A DNA stretch of 64,000 bases from Inonotus obliquus (taxonomy: Eukaryota; Basidiomycota; Agaricomycetes; Hymenochaetales; Hymenochaetaceae). Made by a program: the position numbers and the translations under genes. The stretch covers positions 1,240,001-1,304,000 of the forward strand of contig JAJHTX010000006.1 of assembly GCA_032164295.1 (NCBI GenBank), written 5' to 3'. Of the stretch, positions 36,313 through 45,588 are shown piece after piece (position 1 is the first letter of the stretch; each line of letters begins with the position of its first letter). The notes under the pieces were generated by a model. It was not told where the DNA came from. It ran no database searches and worked only from the letters and a program-made list of their open reading frames with translations.

Positions 36313-37308
36313 TTACCCACGTCTCGATCTTCGTGGCTTTGAAGAACTCCGTCCGCCAGAACCATCCCAGCTACCAAAACCACCCTGGCCCAATGCGAAT
36401 TGCCGAGTATTATTGCCCCCGAAAGCAGAGAATGAAGACCCTGCAGTTTCCACAGATTCTTGCTTCTCCGAGGATTCGGCCGGCTGAGGCTTAGGGTGTT
36501 CCTTAGCAAAGAATATTTCGTCAATGGCCATCCGTCCCACTTCTTCCTTTCTATTCGTCCGGTCCCATGCTATTCTTTCGCGAACCTGTGCCATCTTTAT
36601 CGAGAACTCCAAACCAAGCTTCTGACCATCTTCAATCGACAGCGGTTCGCGTCTTGTGGCAAGCTCGTAGTACGCATCCGCATACCAATCCTTGATTTCG
36701 TTGTCATGTACGAGTCTGATCATGTCGATACGTGGGAGGCTGTCCCAAAATATGTTCCGAATTCGTTTCTTGACTATCAAGAGAATCCGTTCAAAGTCCC
36801 ACATGCGCGATGCCTTGAAGAGTGATTCGCATTGCTCAAACGTCAATGTGGGAGAAATATCCTTAGATCGTCTAGAATTTTATAGTGGGTATCGATGAAT
36901 GGGAACACAAAGAGGTACCTACGGAGGATACAATAACATTAAGAGCAACTTGAATGTATCCTTGCTCACCGCGTCTAAATGAATTGGGTCGGTATCGCTC
37001 GTCCCTTCACTATTCTCCCCGCCTTCAACTGAAGGCAATGCAAACATGTCTCGAAATACGGTTGATTGTTGTTCAAATTCATGCTTCGGTACCCGGAACA
37101 AACAGTCCTCGACCTAGTGTACATACAAAAAGAGATCAGTTCGAAATATCTATATCTTCAGCAGAATATGGTCGACCTTGAATATAACGAGGTCAAAGTA
37201 GAATGCATCATCCCTGTAAACAGCCATGCCTGCGGCATGCTGATCATACTTTGCAAGCGAAAGGTATTCTGGTGACTCGGAAGGGTCACTCGAGGCTGTC
37301 GGGCTCAT
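36313..37308 (-). CDS. BTB/POZ domain protein 2 (type A)
   Basis: The start at 37308 opens MSPTASSDPSESPEYLSLAK. Exon 1 ends in DDAFYFDLVIFK. Exon 2 has CLFRVPKHEFEQQSTVFRDM and LDAVSKDTFKLLLMLLYPP. Exon 3 has TFEQCESLFKASRMWDFERI, DWYADAYYELATRREPLSIE and GLEFSIKMAQVRERIAWDRT. A low-complexity tail follows, rich in Gly, Ser and Arg and ending RSSSKPRRSRRG. It belongs to the duplicated unit with BTB-3 and R1 copy a, and its match in the next unit is BTB-4, 2.25 kb away. Function unknown. Confidence 0.9.
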
Positions 37309-37390
37309 GGCGTGATGTAAGTCGGTTTTCGAGTTTTCGAGCAGAAAGGCGCCTTTTTATTAAAAAAATTACGTAATCATGTACTTTTCT

Positions 37391-38159
37391 TGACACCCGG
37401 ACTCAAACATTCCACTCCTCCACATCCATCCTCTACTCTTTCGTGTAACGCCCTGGCAGGCTAAAATTCTGCGCGCCAAGGACTCCGAGAAATCATAAGA
37501 GTGGCCTTCGTTGCACCGCCTTATTTGTGCCCAGATGTAAAGTGCTTTAACAACTTTTCCGTCCTCTGGCTCAGGAGACGCTCAAAGCTCTCGGAAGTGA
37601 GTTACTTCGAAGGCATCGTGCCAGCCAAGTTGTTCTGCTCCTTCTTTCTTCAACCTATTCGTCTTATCAACTAATATGGAACACGCCTTTGGTGTCCAAT
37701 TTGGTATATCAAATTGTCGTGCAACACAGACTTGCTGGACTGGACCAAGACTGGATACTTCTAATCCCTTTATTGCTTGCTCCCGAACTGCATCGAAAGT
37801 CCACATGTGCGAAAGCTTCAGCACAGATAACCAATCCTCGATCGAGAAGCTCAGCGGAGTACGGTGTCTGCCCGACTGGTTAAACTAATTATCACATCTG
37901 CAGGGTATGCATGGTGTCTTACGGCTCAAATAGCACTTTCAGGAATGCTCGGAATTCTTTCGTTTGTGCGCCATCGAGACGCAGAGGATGCGATTCGTCC
38001 GTGCCATCGTTCACGGATGAAGGGTCCCCGGAGCCCTCTGAATAATTTGTTCTCGGCCTAGGAGACTCTGAACTATGATCATTTGACGAATATTAATACC
38101 TGAGATACGATTAGCGAATAGAGGAGCTCGCCATCCTTGGTTATTTCCTCGTCGTCCAT
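37391..38159 (-). pseudogene. BTB/POZ 3 (type B), broken by an internal deletion
   Basis: The start at 38159 reads MDDEEITKDGELLYSLIVSQ. After the intron comes ENKLFRGLRGPFIRE (about 38035), after which the sequence jumps to the region coding for DGTDESHPLRLDGAQ. The relative at 39817-40659 has about 53 bp more at this point (coding for SDVFRDMFDLPEMEDTVS), so the BTB core is deleted and the frame is lost. The downstream exon is still readable (LKLSHMWTFDAVREQAIKGL, ARQFDIPNWTPKACSILVDK), but it hits a stop after DAFEVTHFREL at 37582, where the relatives continue. Similarity continues to about 37391. Confidence 0.85.
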
Positions 38160-38177
38160 CGCATCGCTGGCAGAGTC

Positions 38178-38555
38178 TGAAACGTTGTTCACTCATGAAA
38201 GGTAGATATACCAGGCCAGGATACGTTTGACAGCCAGCGCCAGCCAGGGATCTTTGACAAACTGTGACTCCTCGCTTTGATATCCCATCTGCCAGACTCG
38301 GAGAGGAATTTGAATCAGGTTGCTAACGGCACAACAGAGCCTCCAATTCAAATGAACCCTCCGTAAATCAAGGCACTATCCAGGGCAATCCATGGTACGT
38401 CTCGGATTGATCGCAGGGATTGATGAATAGAAACTTGATCGGTCTTGCAGGAATGTGAAGATGTTACACGCTTCTTCGATCTTGCAAGCCCTACTTTTTC
38501 GCATGATATATTGTGTGAAGACATTGTCAGAGGACACAAGTTGCACCAATTACAT
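38178..38555 (-). repeat. Duplicated 0.37-kb segment R1, copy b
   Basis: Second copy of the segment at 35932-36309, offset 2.25 kb. It reads LIQIPLRVWQMGYQSEESQF, then VKDPWLALAVKRILAWYIYL and a stop near 38195. It has small indels relative to copy a, including a change at the PWL site that shifts the frame between the copies. Confidence 0.7.
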
Positions 38556-38567
38556 CTTCTGGTTCAT

Positions 38568-39566
38568 TCAGAAAAGACCCCATCCACCATTGGCAGTACC
38601 ACGTGAGTTGGATTTCGGTCTCGGAGGCCGTGCACTGAACTGGAAAGTATTGCCGCCCCAGTCCCGGTTACCAGGTTCGGATTGTGCATGTTCCTCATCA
38701 TCCACAGTTTCTTCCTCCTCCCAGAACTTGAACTTGGCCGGCTGAGGTTCAGGGTGTTCCTTACCAAAGAACATTTCATCAATGGCCATCTGTGCCACTA
38801 CCTCCTTTCTACTCGTCCGATCCCATGCTATTCTTTCGCGAACCTGTCCCATCTTTATTGAGAACTCTAAACCAAGCTTACGGCCGTCCTCAATCGACAG
38901 TGGTTCACGTCTTGTGGCAAGCTCGCAGTACGCATCTGCATACCATTCCTTGATTTCGTAATCATGAGCAAACTTGATCTTGTCGGCACACGCGATGTCG
39001 TTCCATAGTACGTCTCGGATTCGATTCTTGACTATCAAGAGGATCCGCTCAAAGTCCCACATGCGTGATAAATCGAATAGCGATGCGCATTGCTCGAAAG
39101 TCAGGGTGGAAGAAATGTCCTTAGACTGCCTAGAGATTATGCGATGAGGGTAGATAAATGCAGACATGAACACAGGAACTTACGGGGGATACAAAAGCTT
39201 TAGGAGTAATTTGAACGCATCTTTCTTCGCCCCATGCAAATGAATCGGGTTGTTGTCGCTCGTTCCCTCAATGTTCTCCCCGCCATCGTTGGAAGGCAAC
39301 GCAAACATGTCTCGAAATGCGGTAGATTGTTGTTCAAGTTCATGCTTCGGTACGCGGAATAGACAGTTCTCAGCCTACAAAAGAGTTCAGTGTACAATCA
39401 GTTCGAAAGATCAATATTTCGGCGGAATATTGTCAACCTTGAATGTAACGAGGTCAAAGTAGAATGCATCATCCCTGTAAACAGCCATGCCTGCGGCATG
39501 CTGGTCGTCCTTTGTGAGCGAAAGATATTCTGGTGATTCGGAAGGATCACTCGAGGTTGGGCTCAT
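38568..39566 (-). CDS. BTB/POZ domain protein 4 (type A)
   Basis: The start at 39566 opens MSPTSSDPSESPEYLSLTKD, the same as BTB-2 apart from small changes. Exon 2: CLFRVPKHELEQQSTAFRDM and FALPSNDGGENIEGTSDNNP. Exon 3: TFEQCASLFDLSRMWDFERI, EWYADAYCELATRREPLSIE and GLEFSIKMGQVRERIAWDRT. The tail contains an acidic stretch (EEEETVDDEEHAQSE) and then Arg/Gly/Pro-rich sequence ending GTANGGWGLF. The open frame extends upstream to 39635, but the shared start with BTB-2 favours 39566. Confidence 0.9.
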
Positions 39567-39816
39567 GGTGTGATGTAAGTCGGTTTTCTCGAGCAAATGC
39601 TTTGGTGGGATTGAGCCATATGCATACGCAGACATCTAATATAGACATCCCATCCCAGACGCTCGTAATGAGCGTTTCACAGGCGACATGCGGCCAAGGT
39701 GTGTTTGTGGAGTACAACATAAACCTAATTGCACTAATTGCTGTATTTTCCGGATGGTGCTTATTTTTCTTGCTTAATTTTCTGCAATTGTAATTACATA
39801 ATCGTCCATTTCTCTT

Positions 39817-40659
39817 TCATATCATGCATGCCTTTTTTGACTTCTTTGGTGCGCCCGGTACCTCAAATGTTCCACATCCATCCTCTATGTTTTCGTGTAT
39901 CAGGCGCCAGCAGTTTTTAATCCTGCATGCAGAGGAATCCGGTAAATCATTCGAATGGCCTCCGCTGCACTGCCTTGCTCTTTCATGTCCGGATGCAAAA
40001 TGCTTTACCAACTTTTCCAACCTCTGCTCTCGGTAGTGAGTTACCTCGAAGGCATCGCGCCAGCCAAGCTGTTCTACTTCTTCCTTTGTCAAGCTGTCCT
40101 TCCTATCCATCAACTCGGTGTAGGCCTTTGGTATCCAATCTGGTATATCAAACTGCCGTGCGACAAGAATTTGCTGAACTGGATTGATACCCAATGCTTC
40201 CAACCCCTTTATCGCTTGCTCCCGAACTGCATTAAAAAGCCACAGGTGCGAAAGCTTCAGCACAGATAGCCACTCCTCTTGTGAAAGGTTCGGAAGATCA
40301 CGGTGTCTGCCGGCTGGTCAAACTAATCACCACACCTGAAATGATTTCGCAGTGTCTTACCGCTCAAGTAGCACTCTCAGAAACGCTCGGAACTCTTTTG
40401 ATTGAATACCATCGAGGCGCAGAGGATGCGATTCATCTGTGCCGTCGCTCACTGTATCTTCCATCTCCGGCAGATCGAACATGTCACGAAACACATCCGA
40501 TTCACGGATGAAAGGCCCCCGGGGCACTCGGAATAAATAATCCTCGACCTGCAAACAGAGATTCAGGACATTGAGTCGTTCACTCAGACGAATAAGTACC
40601 TGAAATACAATCAGCGTATAGAAGAATTCGTCATCCTTAATTATCTTCTTGTCCGCCAT
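39817..40659 (-). CDS. BTB/POZ domain protein 5 (type B, intact reference copy)
   Basis: The start at 40659 opens MADKKIIKDDEFFYTLIVFQ. Exon 2: DYLFRVPRGPFIRESDVFRD and MFDLPEMEDTVSDGTDESHP. Exon 3: EEWLSVLKLSHLWLFNAVRE, VARQFDIPDWIPKAYTELMD and EEVEQLGWRDAFEVTHYREQ. A tail with two Cys/His-containing stretches (HFASGHERARQCSGGH and CRIKNCWRLIHENIEDGC) then ends PKKSKKACMI. It is the only type B member of the three pairs with no disruption, and the reference for judging BTB-3 and BTB-7. Function unknown. Confidence 0.9.
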
Positions 40660-40830
40660 CTCCGATAATGGGTGAGCTCCGTGTAGACAGAGGTATCAAA
40701 GGTGTTGGTTGTTTGAGAACTAGATGCATGACCAGCGTGTGTGATGTTGACTCACTTCTTTCTTTATCTAAGTTGAGTTCACTGTCAGATTCAAACCCCG
40801 CTTTAATCGTAATCAAAAAAGGGATGAGAC
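40660..40830. repeat. Conserved type B upstream region, copy 1
   Basis: Similar over about 170 bp to 43114-43284, upstream of BTB-7. Shared stretches include gagctccgtgtagaca, tgttggttgtttgagaacta and gtgtgtgatg, in the same order. It probably contains the type B promoter carried along by duplication. Confidence 0.7.
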
Positions 40831-41244
40831 CAAAGTTCACGTCCATAGCATGAGCCATTCGGTCAAGAGTTTGAATTTGAGGATGATAGCTTGATTGGAT
40901 TTGGTCCTAATAAGTCCAATCTCAGCGTCAACATCTCTGATTACATGAGGCTTGTGTCTGGTGTATACATGTTGCATTGTTAGGAAATCAACCACGATTC
41001 TTATAACAACAGGGCTTCAATGGAAGGGAAACCAAAACCCCATCCAGAGTAATCATGAATAGTACAAGGAATCTAGCACATTCTTGTTACAAGCCTAATT
41101 TGGTGTCACATATTGAAAAGAAGGAATTATCTCGGTGGTCAGCCCCTGAAGAGTCCCCGCCCACGCCCTCGACCCCTTGTAGATGATATCGCAACTCTTT
41201 CGGGGGGTGGAAATCTCGGGAGGCCGTTCAACTCCACCTGAGAT
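40831..41244. other. Spacer between BTB-5 promoter and BTB-6
   Basis: About 410 bp. The left part has no feature. The right end (about 41130-41230) has a minus-strand frame rich in Arg and Gly (TRGRGRGRGLFRG), resembling the Arg/Gly-rich tails of BTB-2 and BTB-4 and lying just beyond the BTB-6 stop in another frame. Confidence 0.5.
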
Positions 41245-42058
41245 TCAGGTAAATTTGTCCTCCGTTAATTCTGGCTGAAGCGTAGAATTCTCCGTAGGAA
41301 AGAAAAGTATATCAATCGCCCTTCGTGCTATTCGCTTCTTTGAGTTCTCATGGTACTGCACCACCCATTCGCGAACCTGTCCCATTTTTATTGAGAACTC
41401 CAAACCAAGCTTACGGCCGTCCTCAATCGACAGTGGTTTACGTCTTGTGGCAAGCTCGTAGTACGCATCTGCATACCATTCCTTGATTTCGTAATCATGA
41501 GCGAACTTAATCTTGTCGGCACACGGGGTGTCGTTCCATAGTACGTCTCGGATTCGATTCTTGACTATCAAGAGGATCTGCGCAAAGTCCCACATGCGTG
41601 ACACTTCATATAGCAATGCGCATTGCTCGAAATTCAACGAAGCAGAGATGTACTTTGACTGCCTAGAGACTATGCAATGATGCCGGATGGATGCTAACAC
41701 AAACATAGGAACTTACGGAGAATACAAAAGCCTTAGGAGTAATTTGAATGCATCTTTCTTTGCCCCATGCAAATGAATCGGATTGTTGTCACTCATTCCC
41801 TCAATGTTCTCCCCGCATTCATCCGAAGGCAATGCAAACATGTCTCGAAATACGGTCGATTGTTGTTCAAGTTCATGCTTTGGTACCCGGAACAAGCAGT
41901 TCTCTACCTGCGGAAGAGGTTCAGTGTCAAAAGTTTGTATCTCAAAAAAGTACCATCACCTTGAATGTAACGAGGTCAAAGTAGAACTCATCGTCTCTGT
42001 AATGTCCCGTGCCTGCAGCATGCTGATTGTCATCTACAGGTGACGACGAGGGGCTCAT
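41245..42058 (-). CDS. BTB/POZ domain protein 6 (type A, shortened tail)
   Basis: The start at 42058 opens MSPSSSPVDDNQHAAGTGHY. Exon 2: CLFRVPKHELEQQSTVFRDM and LHGAKKDAFKLLLRLLYSP. Exon 3: NFEQCALLYEVSRMWDFAQI, EWYADAYYELATRRKPLSIE and GLEFSIKMGQVREWVVQYHE, ending TLQPELTEDKFT. The BTB and helical parts are as in BTB-4, but the Gly/Arg-rich tail is missing from the frame; a candidate tail lies out of frame just downstream, so a recent frameshift may have shortened it. Otherwise intact. Confidence 0.87.
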
Positions 42059-42234
42059 GATGTGACGTGAATCAGTAAGAGCCTTATCGACTCATCGAAT
42101 GGATCCTCAATATATCCGGATACTTATATCCCAGCGGGACAACATGAGGCTGAGGTGAGTTATTGGCATGGCAGATTTGTTGAAATAGGGAAGCGTAATT
42201 TGGAAGTGGAGCAGTATGTACAAACTCAATAATA

Positions 42235-43113
42235 TCAAACTGCCCCCCAGTCCAACGCTCCGGGTCCCATCTGTTCTTCCTCTGCATCCTCTGGATCTTC
42301 TGCCTTTTCCGTGATGTCGAATTTTTCGCATCCATCTTGCACCTCTTCTTCCACTTCCCGCCTGCACTTTGCTCTTCCACACGTTGTCGGACTCTCGAAA
42401 ATGTGATTGGCGTGACCTGCCTTGCAATGCCTATGCCTCTTGTGGGACTTGAAATGTCTAACCAGTTTTTCAAGTTTTCTCTCGCGAAGACGCGTTATTT
42501 CAAAGGCATCTTACCAGTCAAGCTGTTCAACTTCTTCGTCATTCAGTCTCTCCTTCCGATTGACTAGCTCAGAATAAGCTTTCGGGAGCCATCCGTCTAT
42601 CTCATAATCTCGGGAAAGTTGAATACGGAGGATTGGATCCATGTCGGATACGTATAGTTTCTGTATCGTGTGAGCACGTAGGGTAAGCCCCATTTGTCCG
42701 CCAGCTCGAGTACAGTCAGCCAGTCATCCTAGGACAGGTCCAATGCATCGTGATGTTGCCTGGATAATGGGTCAGTCCAATCCTCGCCAGTCATATGCAA
42801 AATAAACTCACGGGGTGCACAGTACCCTGCAGGATAACTGAAATGAACTACTGTCATACCCATCCAGACGCAGAGGATGCGATTCATCCACGCCATCGTC
42901 CTTACTGTCTTCTGCTTTCGGTAGGCCAAACATATCGCGAAACACTTCCGATTCGCGGATGAAGGGCTTCCGGGGTACCATAAATAAGCAATTCTCGACC
43001 TACAGACAGCAGAGATTCAGAACGTTGAATGGTTGATTCAGACGGATAAGTACCTGAAATACGACCAGCGAGTAGAAGAGTTCGTCATCCATGGTTATTT
43101 CCTGGACCTCCAT
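42235..43113 (-). pseudogene. BTB/POZ 7 (type B), two in-frame stops and a frameshift
   Basis: The start at 43113 opens MEVQEITMDDELFYSLVVFQ. Exon 2 is intact: CLFMVPRKPFIRESEVFRDM and FGLPKAEDSKDDGVDESHP. Exon 3 has a TAG (about 42728) where BTB-5 has the Gln of NLSQEEWLSVL, then LADKWG, a one-base frame change near 42690, then IQLSRDYEIDGWLPKAYSEL and EEVEQLDW followed by a TAA (about 42511) where BTB-5 has the Arg of GWRDAFEV. Beyond this the frame stays open (LREKLEKLV-like, HRHCKAGHANHIFE) to a stop at 42235. The TAA lies in a GTAAGA donor-like context, so novel splicing is a weak alternative for that site only. Confidence 0.8.
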
Positions 43114-43284
43114 CTCCGATAAAGGACGAGCTCCGTGTAGACAAACGTAGCAACGATGTTGGTTGTTTGAGAACTAGATACATGGCACGCGGACGGCGTG
43201 TGTGTGATGCTGACTCGCTTCTTTTGATTGAGTTGAGTTGACAGAATCAAACCCGGCTTTCATAATCAAGAAAGGTGAAAGATT
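43114..43284. repeat. Conserved type B upstream region, copy 2
   Basis: Counterpart of 40660-40830. It keeps gagctccgtgtagaca, tgttggttgtttgagaacta and cccggctttcataatcaag-like stretches in the same order and at similar spacing. Confidence 0.7.
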
Positions 43285-44019
43285 CTAATCTTCACATAAC
43301 TTTTCTAGCTGACAACCGCAAAAGGAAGTCCTGCACCTTTCCCGAGCCTCTGCCATCTTCACCGTGAATTCCAAGCCAAGAACCTGTGCTTCCTCCAACG
43401 AGAGTGGGTCGTCCCTCCTAACGAGTTCATAGAACGCCTTCTCATACCGATCCGTCAGATTATAAGCCCTCACAATCCGTACTTTATCGAATGCTCCAGT
43501 ATCGTTCCACAATCCAGAAAACTTATCGCTGAGATACTTGTGAATCTCATGGAAACCCCATTTGTTGGTAATGTCGAGGAGCGAAACACATTGTTCCAAC
43601 GTCGACACGTTCGGGGATTTCTTTGGATCTCTGCAATAATACATAAGGACTTTATTTTGACATCGTAGCGGACGGCTCCACTCACACTGGGTACAAGAAT
43701 GAAAGCAGAGACCTGAAGTCTTCCTTCGACACACTATCCAACTTTATCGGGTTGTCCTCTTCAGCGCGTGTGTCTATGCGTGATTTGAGCATCTCTCGAA
43801 AATAATCCGAGTCCCGCTCAAACATGAGACTCGGTACTCTGAAGAGATAACCATCGACCTACGAAGAGAAATCGATTTATATTTGGCACAGTAACTTAAC
43901 GTAAGGCTTCGACTTACTTCGAATGTAACCAAGTGAAAATAGTAAATCGTGTCTTTTGATACTTCGACAAGCCCAGATTTCGCCTCAACAGGAGAACTCA
44001 AAGGCTGCTCTGAGACCAT
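43285..44019 (-). CDS. BTB/POZ domain protein 8 (divergent member)
   Basis: The start at 44019 opens MVSEQPLSSPVEAKSGLVEV and ends exon 1 with YYFHLVTFE. Exon 2: GYLFRVPSLMFERDSDYFRE and DSVSKEDFRSLLSFLYPV. Exon 3: LEQCVSLLDITNKWGFHEIH, YEKAFYELVRRDDPLSLEEA and LGLEFTVKMAEARERCRTSF. It ends with a short Cys-containing tail, CGCQLEKLCED. Shorter than type A, with no low-complexity tail. Three-exon layout as in the rest of the array. Confidence 0.9.
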
Positions 44020-44235
44020 GATCGTTATGAAGGAGAAGCCTTGAAGAGTCCTAACTTCACTGGGAGGCTATACCACGGTTGAAGCTATCGCCTCATGAGA
44101 CAGCAGCACGCCTCATCAGCGTGTTGTACACATGTCGAGACTTCTACTTCTGATTCCTATCGTGACAGAGCTAATCGTATGAACAACAGGCTGCATTGTC
44201 CATTCTGTAGTGCACCATGCCTAGTTCGCGCTGTA

Positions 44236-45002
44236 TCACACACCAAACAGCTCCATGACGGCATTCTCGACGCGGATGAAGATGCTACCATTTCGTTTCT
44301 TGGAGGTTTGAGCGAGCCTCTTCTCCCGTACATGGGCCATTTTCACGGCGAACTCTAAACCGCATCGGTAGGCCTCATCGATAGATAAAGGCTGGTCGCG
44401 CATGGCAAGCTCCGTGTAAGCAGACCGGCGCCATTCAGTTATCCCGTATTTATCTGCAAGTTCCACCTTTTCAATGGCAGGGAGGCTGTTCCACCAGAAA
44501 AATTTGATTGTGGATATGGCTTCATCGCGGATCGGGTCGAATCCCCACATTCGCGAAAGGTCGAGGAGGGAAATGCATTCTTCGAGGGACGGGTGAGGCT
44601 CGATGTCCGTTTCAAAGCCCCTTCAAGAATTCAGTTGAGGCGTGAGCTTTGGAAGACCAGAAATAATTGGACTCTCACAAGGGATAGAGTAAGGCGAGTA
44701 GACGTCTGAAAGTAACCTCTCGCACGCCAGCAAGGAAAATTGGCTTATCATCGCTAATCCCTTCAAGCTCTTCGTCCCCATCACTGGCAGGCAGCGTAAA
44801 CATATCCCTGAAAACATGCGAACATTCTTGAAATTTATGTTTCGGCACCCTGAAAAGATTGTTTTCGACCTGTTTGATGTCAGAAGCTAGAATGTCATAC
44901 TTAACAAGACCTTTAACGGCTCACCTTGAAGGTGACCAGGTCAAAGAAGTACACTTCGTCTTTAACTAAATGATACTCTTGCGTGGTTGTGTCGATAGAC
45001 AT
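44236..45002 (-). CDS. BTB/POZ domain protein 9 (divergent member)
   Basis: The start at 45002 opens MSIDTTTQEYHLVKDEVYFF. Exon 2: NLFRVPKHKFQECSHVFRDM and FTLPASDGDEELEGISDDKP. Exon 3: LEECISLLDLSRMWGFDPIR, WRRSAYTELAMRDQPLSIDE and CGLEFAVKMAHVREKRLAQT, ending RVENAVMELFGV. It sits at the upstream end of the array. The same phase of both introns as in the other members supports a common origin. Confidence 0.9.
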
Positions 45003-45246
45003 GATGGCGGTCCTGTGCAGCCAATCAATTCAGAGCGCTATCGATAAGAAAGTGACGCAATTACAACGTGGCTGCTAGGAGTATGCACGGACACCCAGCG
45101 TCAAAGTGCAAACAGACGGTGTATTCCAACCCAAGACCACGAAACCACAAGAATAGCACAGCATGGGAAATGGCTGCAAACTTCGTCAATCGCTATCAAA
45201 ACTAATATACATTCTATATGCAGGATATCGGGGTGTAGATTTCTGA

Positions 45247-45514
45247 TTACAATGCGTCTCTCTTCCACTGTTTCTCTGTTTTGATGGTATGGCGTTGAGC
45301 GAGAAATTTCCTGCGCCTAAAAAAGCCTGCGGCCGTTTTGTCCTGCTTGAACGTCAATGTGGGCGAGGACCCGGCGACCGACACGCTCCTGCGACGCTTC
45401 GAATACTTGGCTGGTGCGAAGTAATTTGCGGTCCTTGGTGATGCAAAGGGATTGAACAAACGCCGGTACAACTTGTTGCTAATCGGATTCAGGAATTTTT
45501 CACGACCAGTTTTG
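45247..45514 (-). CDS. Possible small basic protein exon downstream of MetRS
   Basis: An open frame reading KTGREKFLNPISNKLYRRLF, then SVSVAGSSPTLTFKQDKTAA and QRHTIKTEKQWKRDAL before a stop at 45247. The upstream boundary is a good acceptor (ttcctag) at 45515-45516. It has no ATG of its own, so it must be joined to an upstream exon, which I could not identify; the donor-like gtgagt just beyond the MetRS stop (about 45580) is one candidate, which would place it in the MetRS transcript. Composition is that of a small mitochondrial-type basic protein, but the family is not recognised. Confidence 0.35.
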
Positions 45515-45588
45515 CTAGGAAAAAGAAGGCGAAAAGATCACAGCCATTATCAACTGAAAAAAGAGATTGTGACGAAGAAACTCACGCA

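Noticed and set aside
42510..42516. In-frame TAA in BTB-7 as a new intron donor (GTAAGA)
   Set aside because: No acceptor nearby restores the conserved DAFE reading, and the gene has two further lesions; a pseudogene is simpler.
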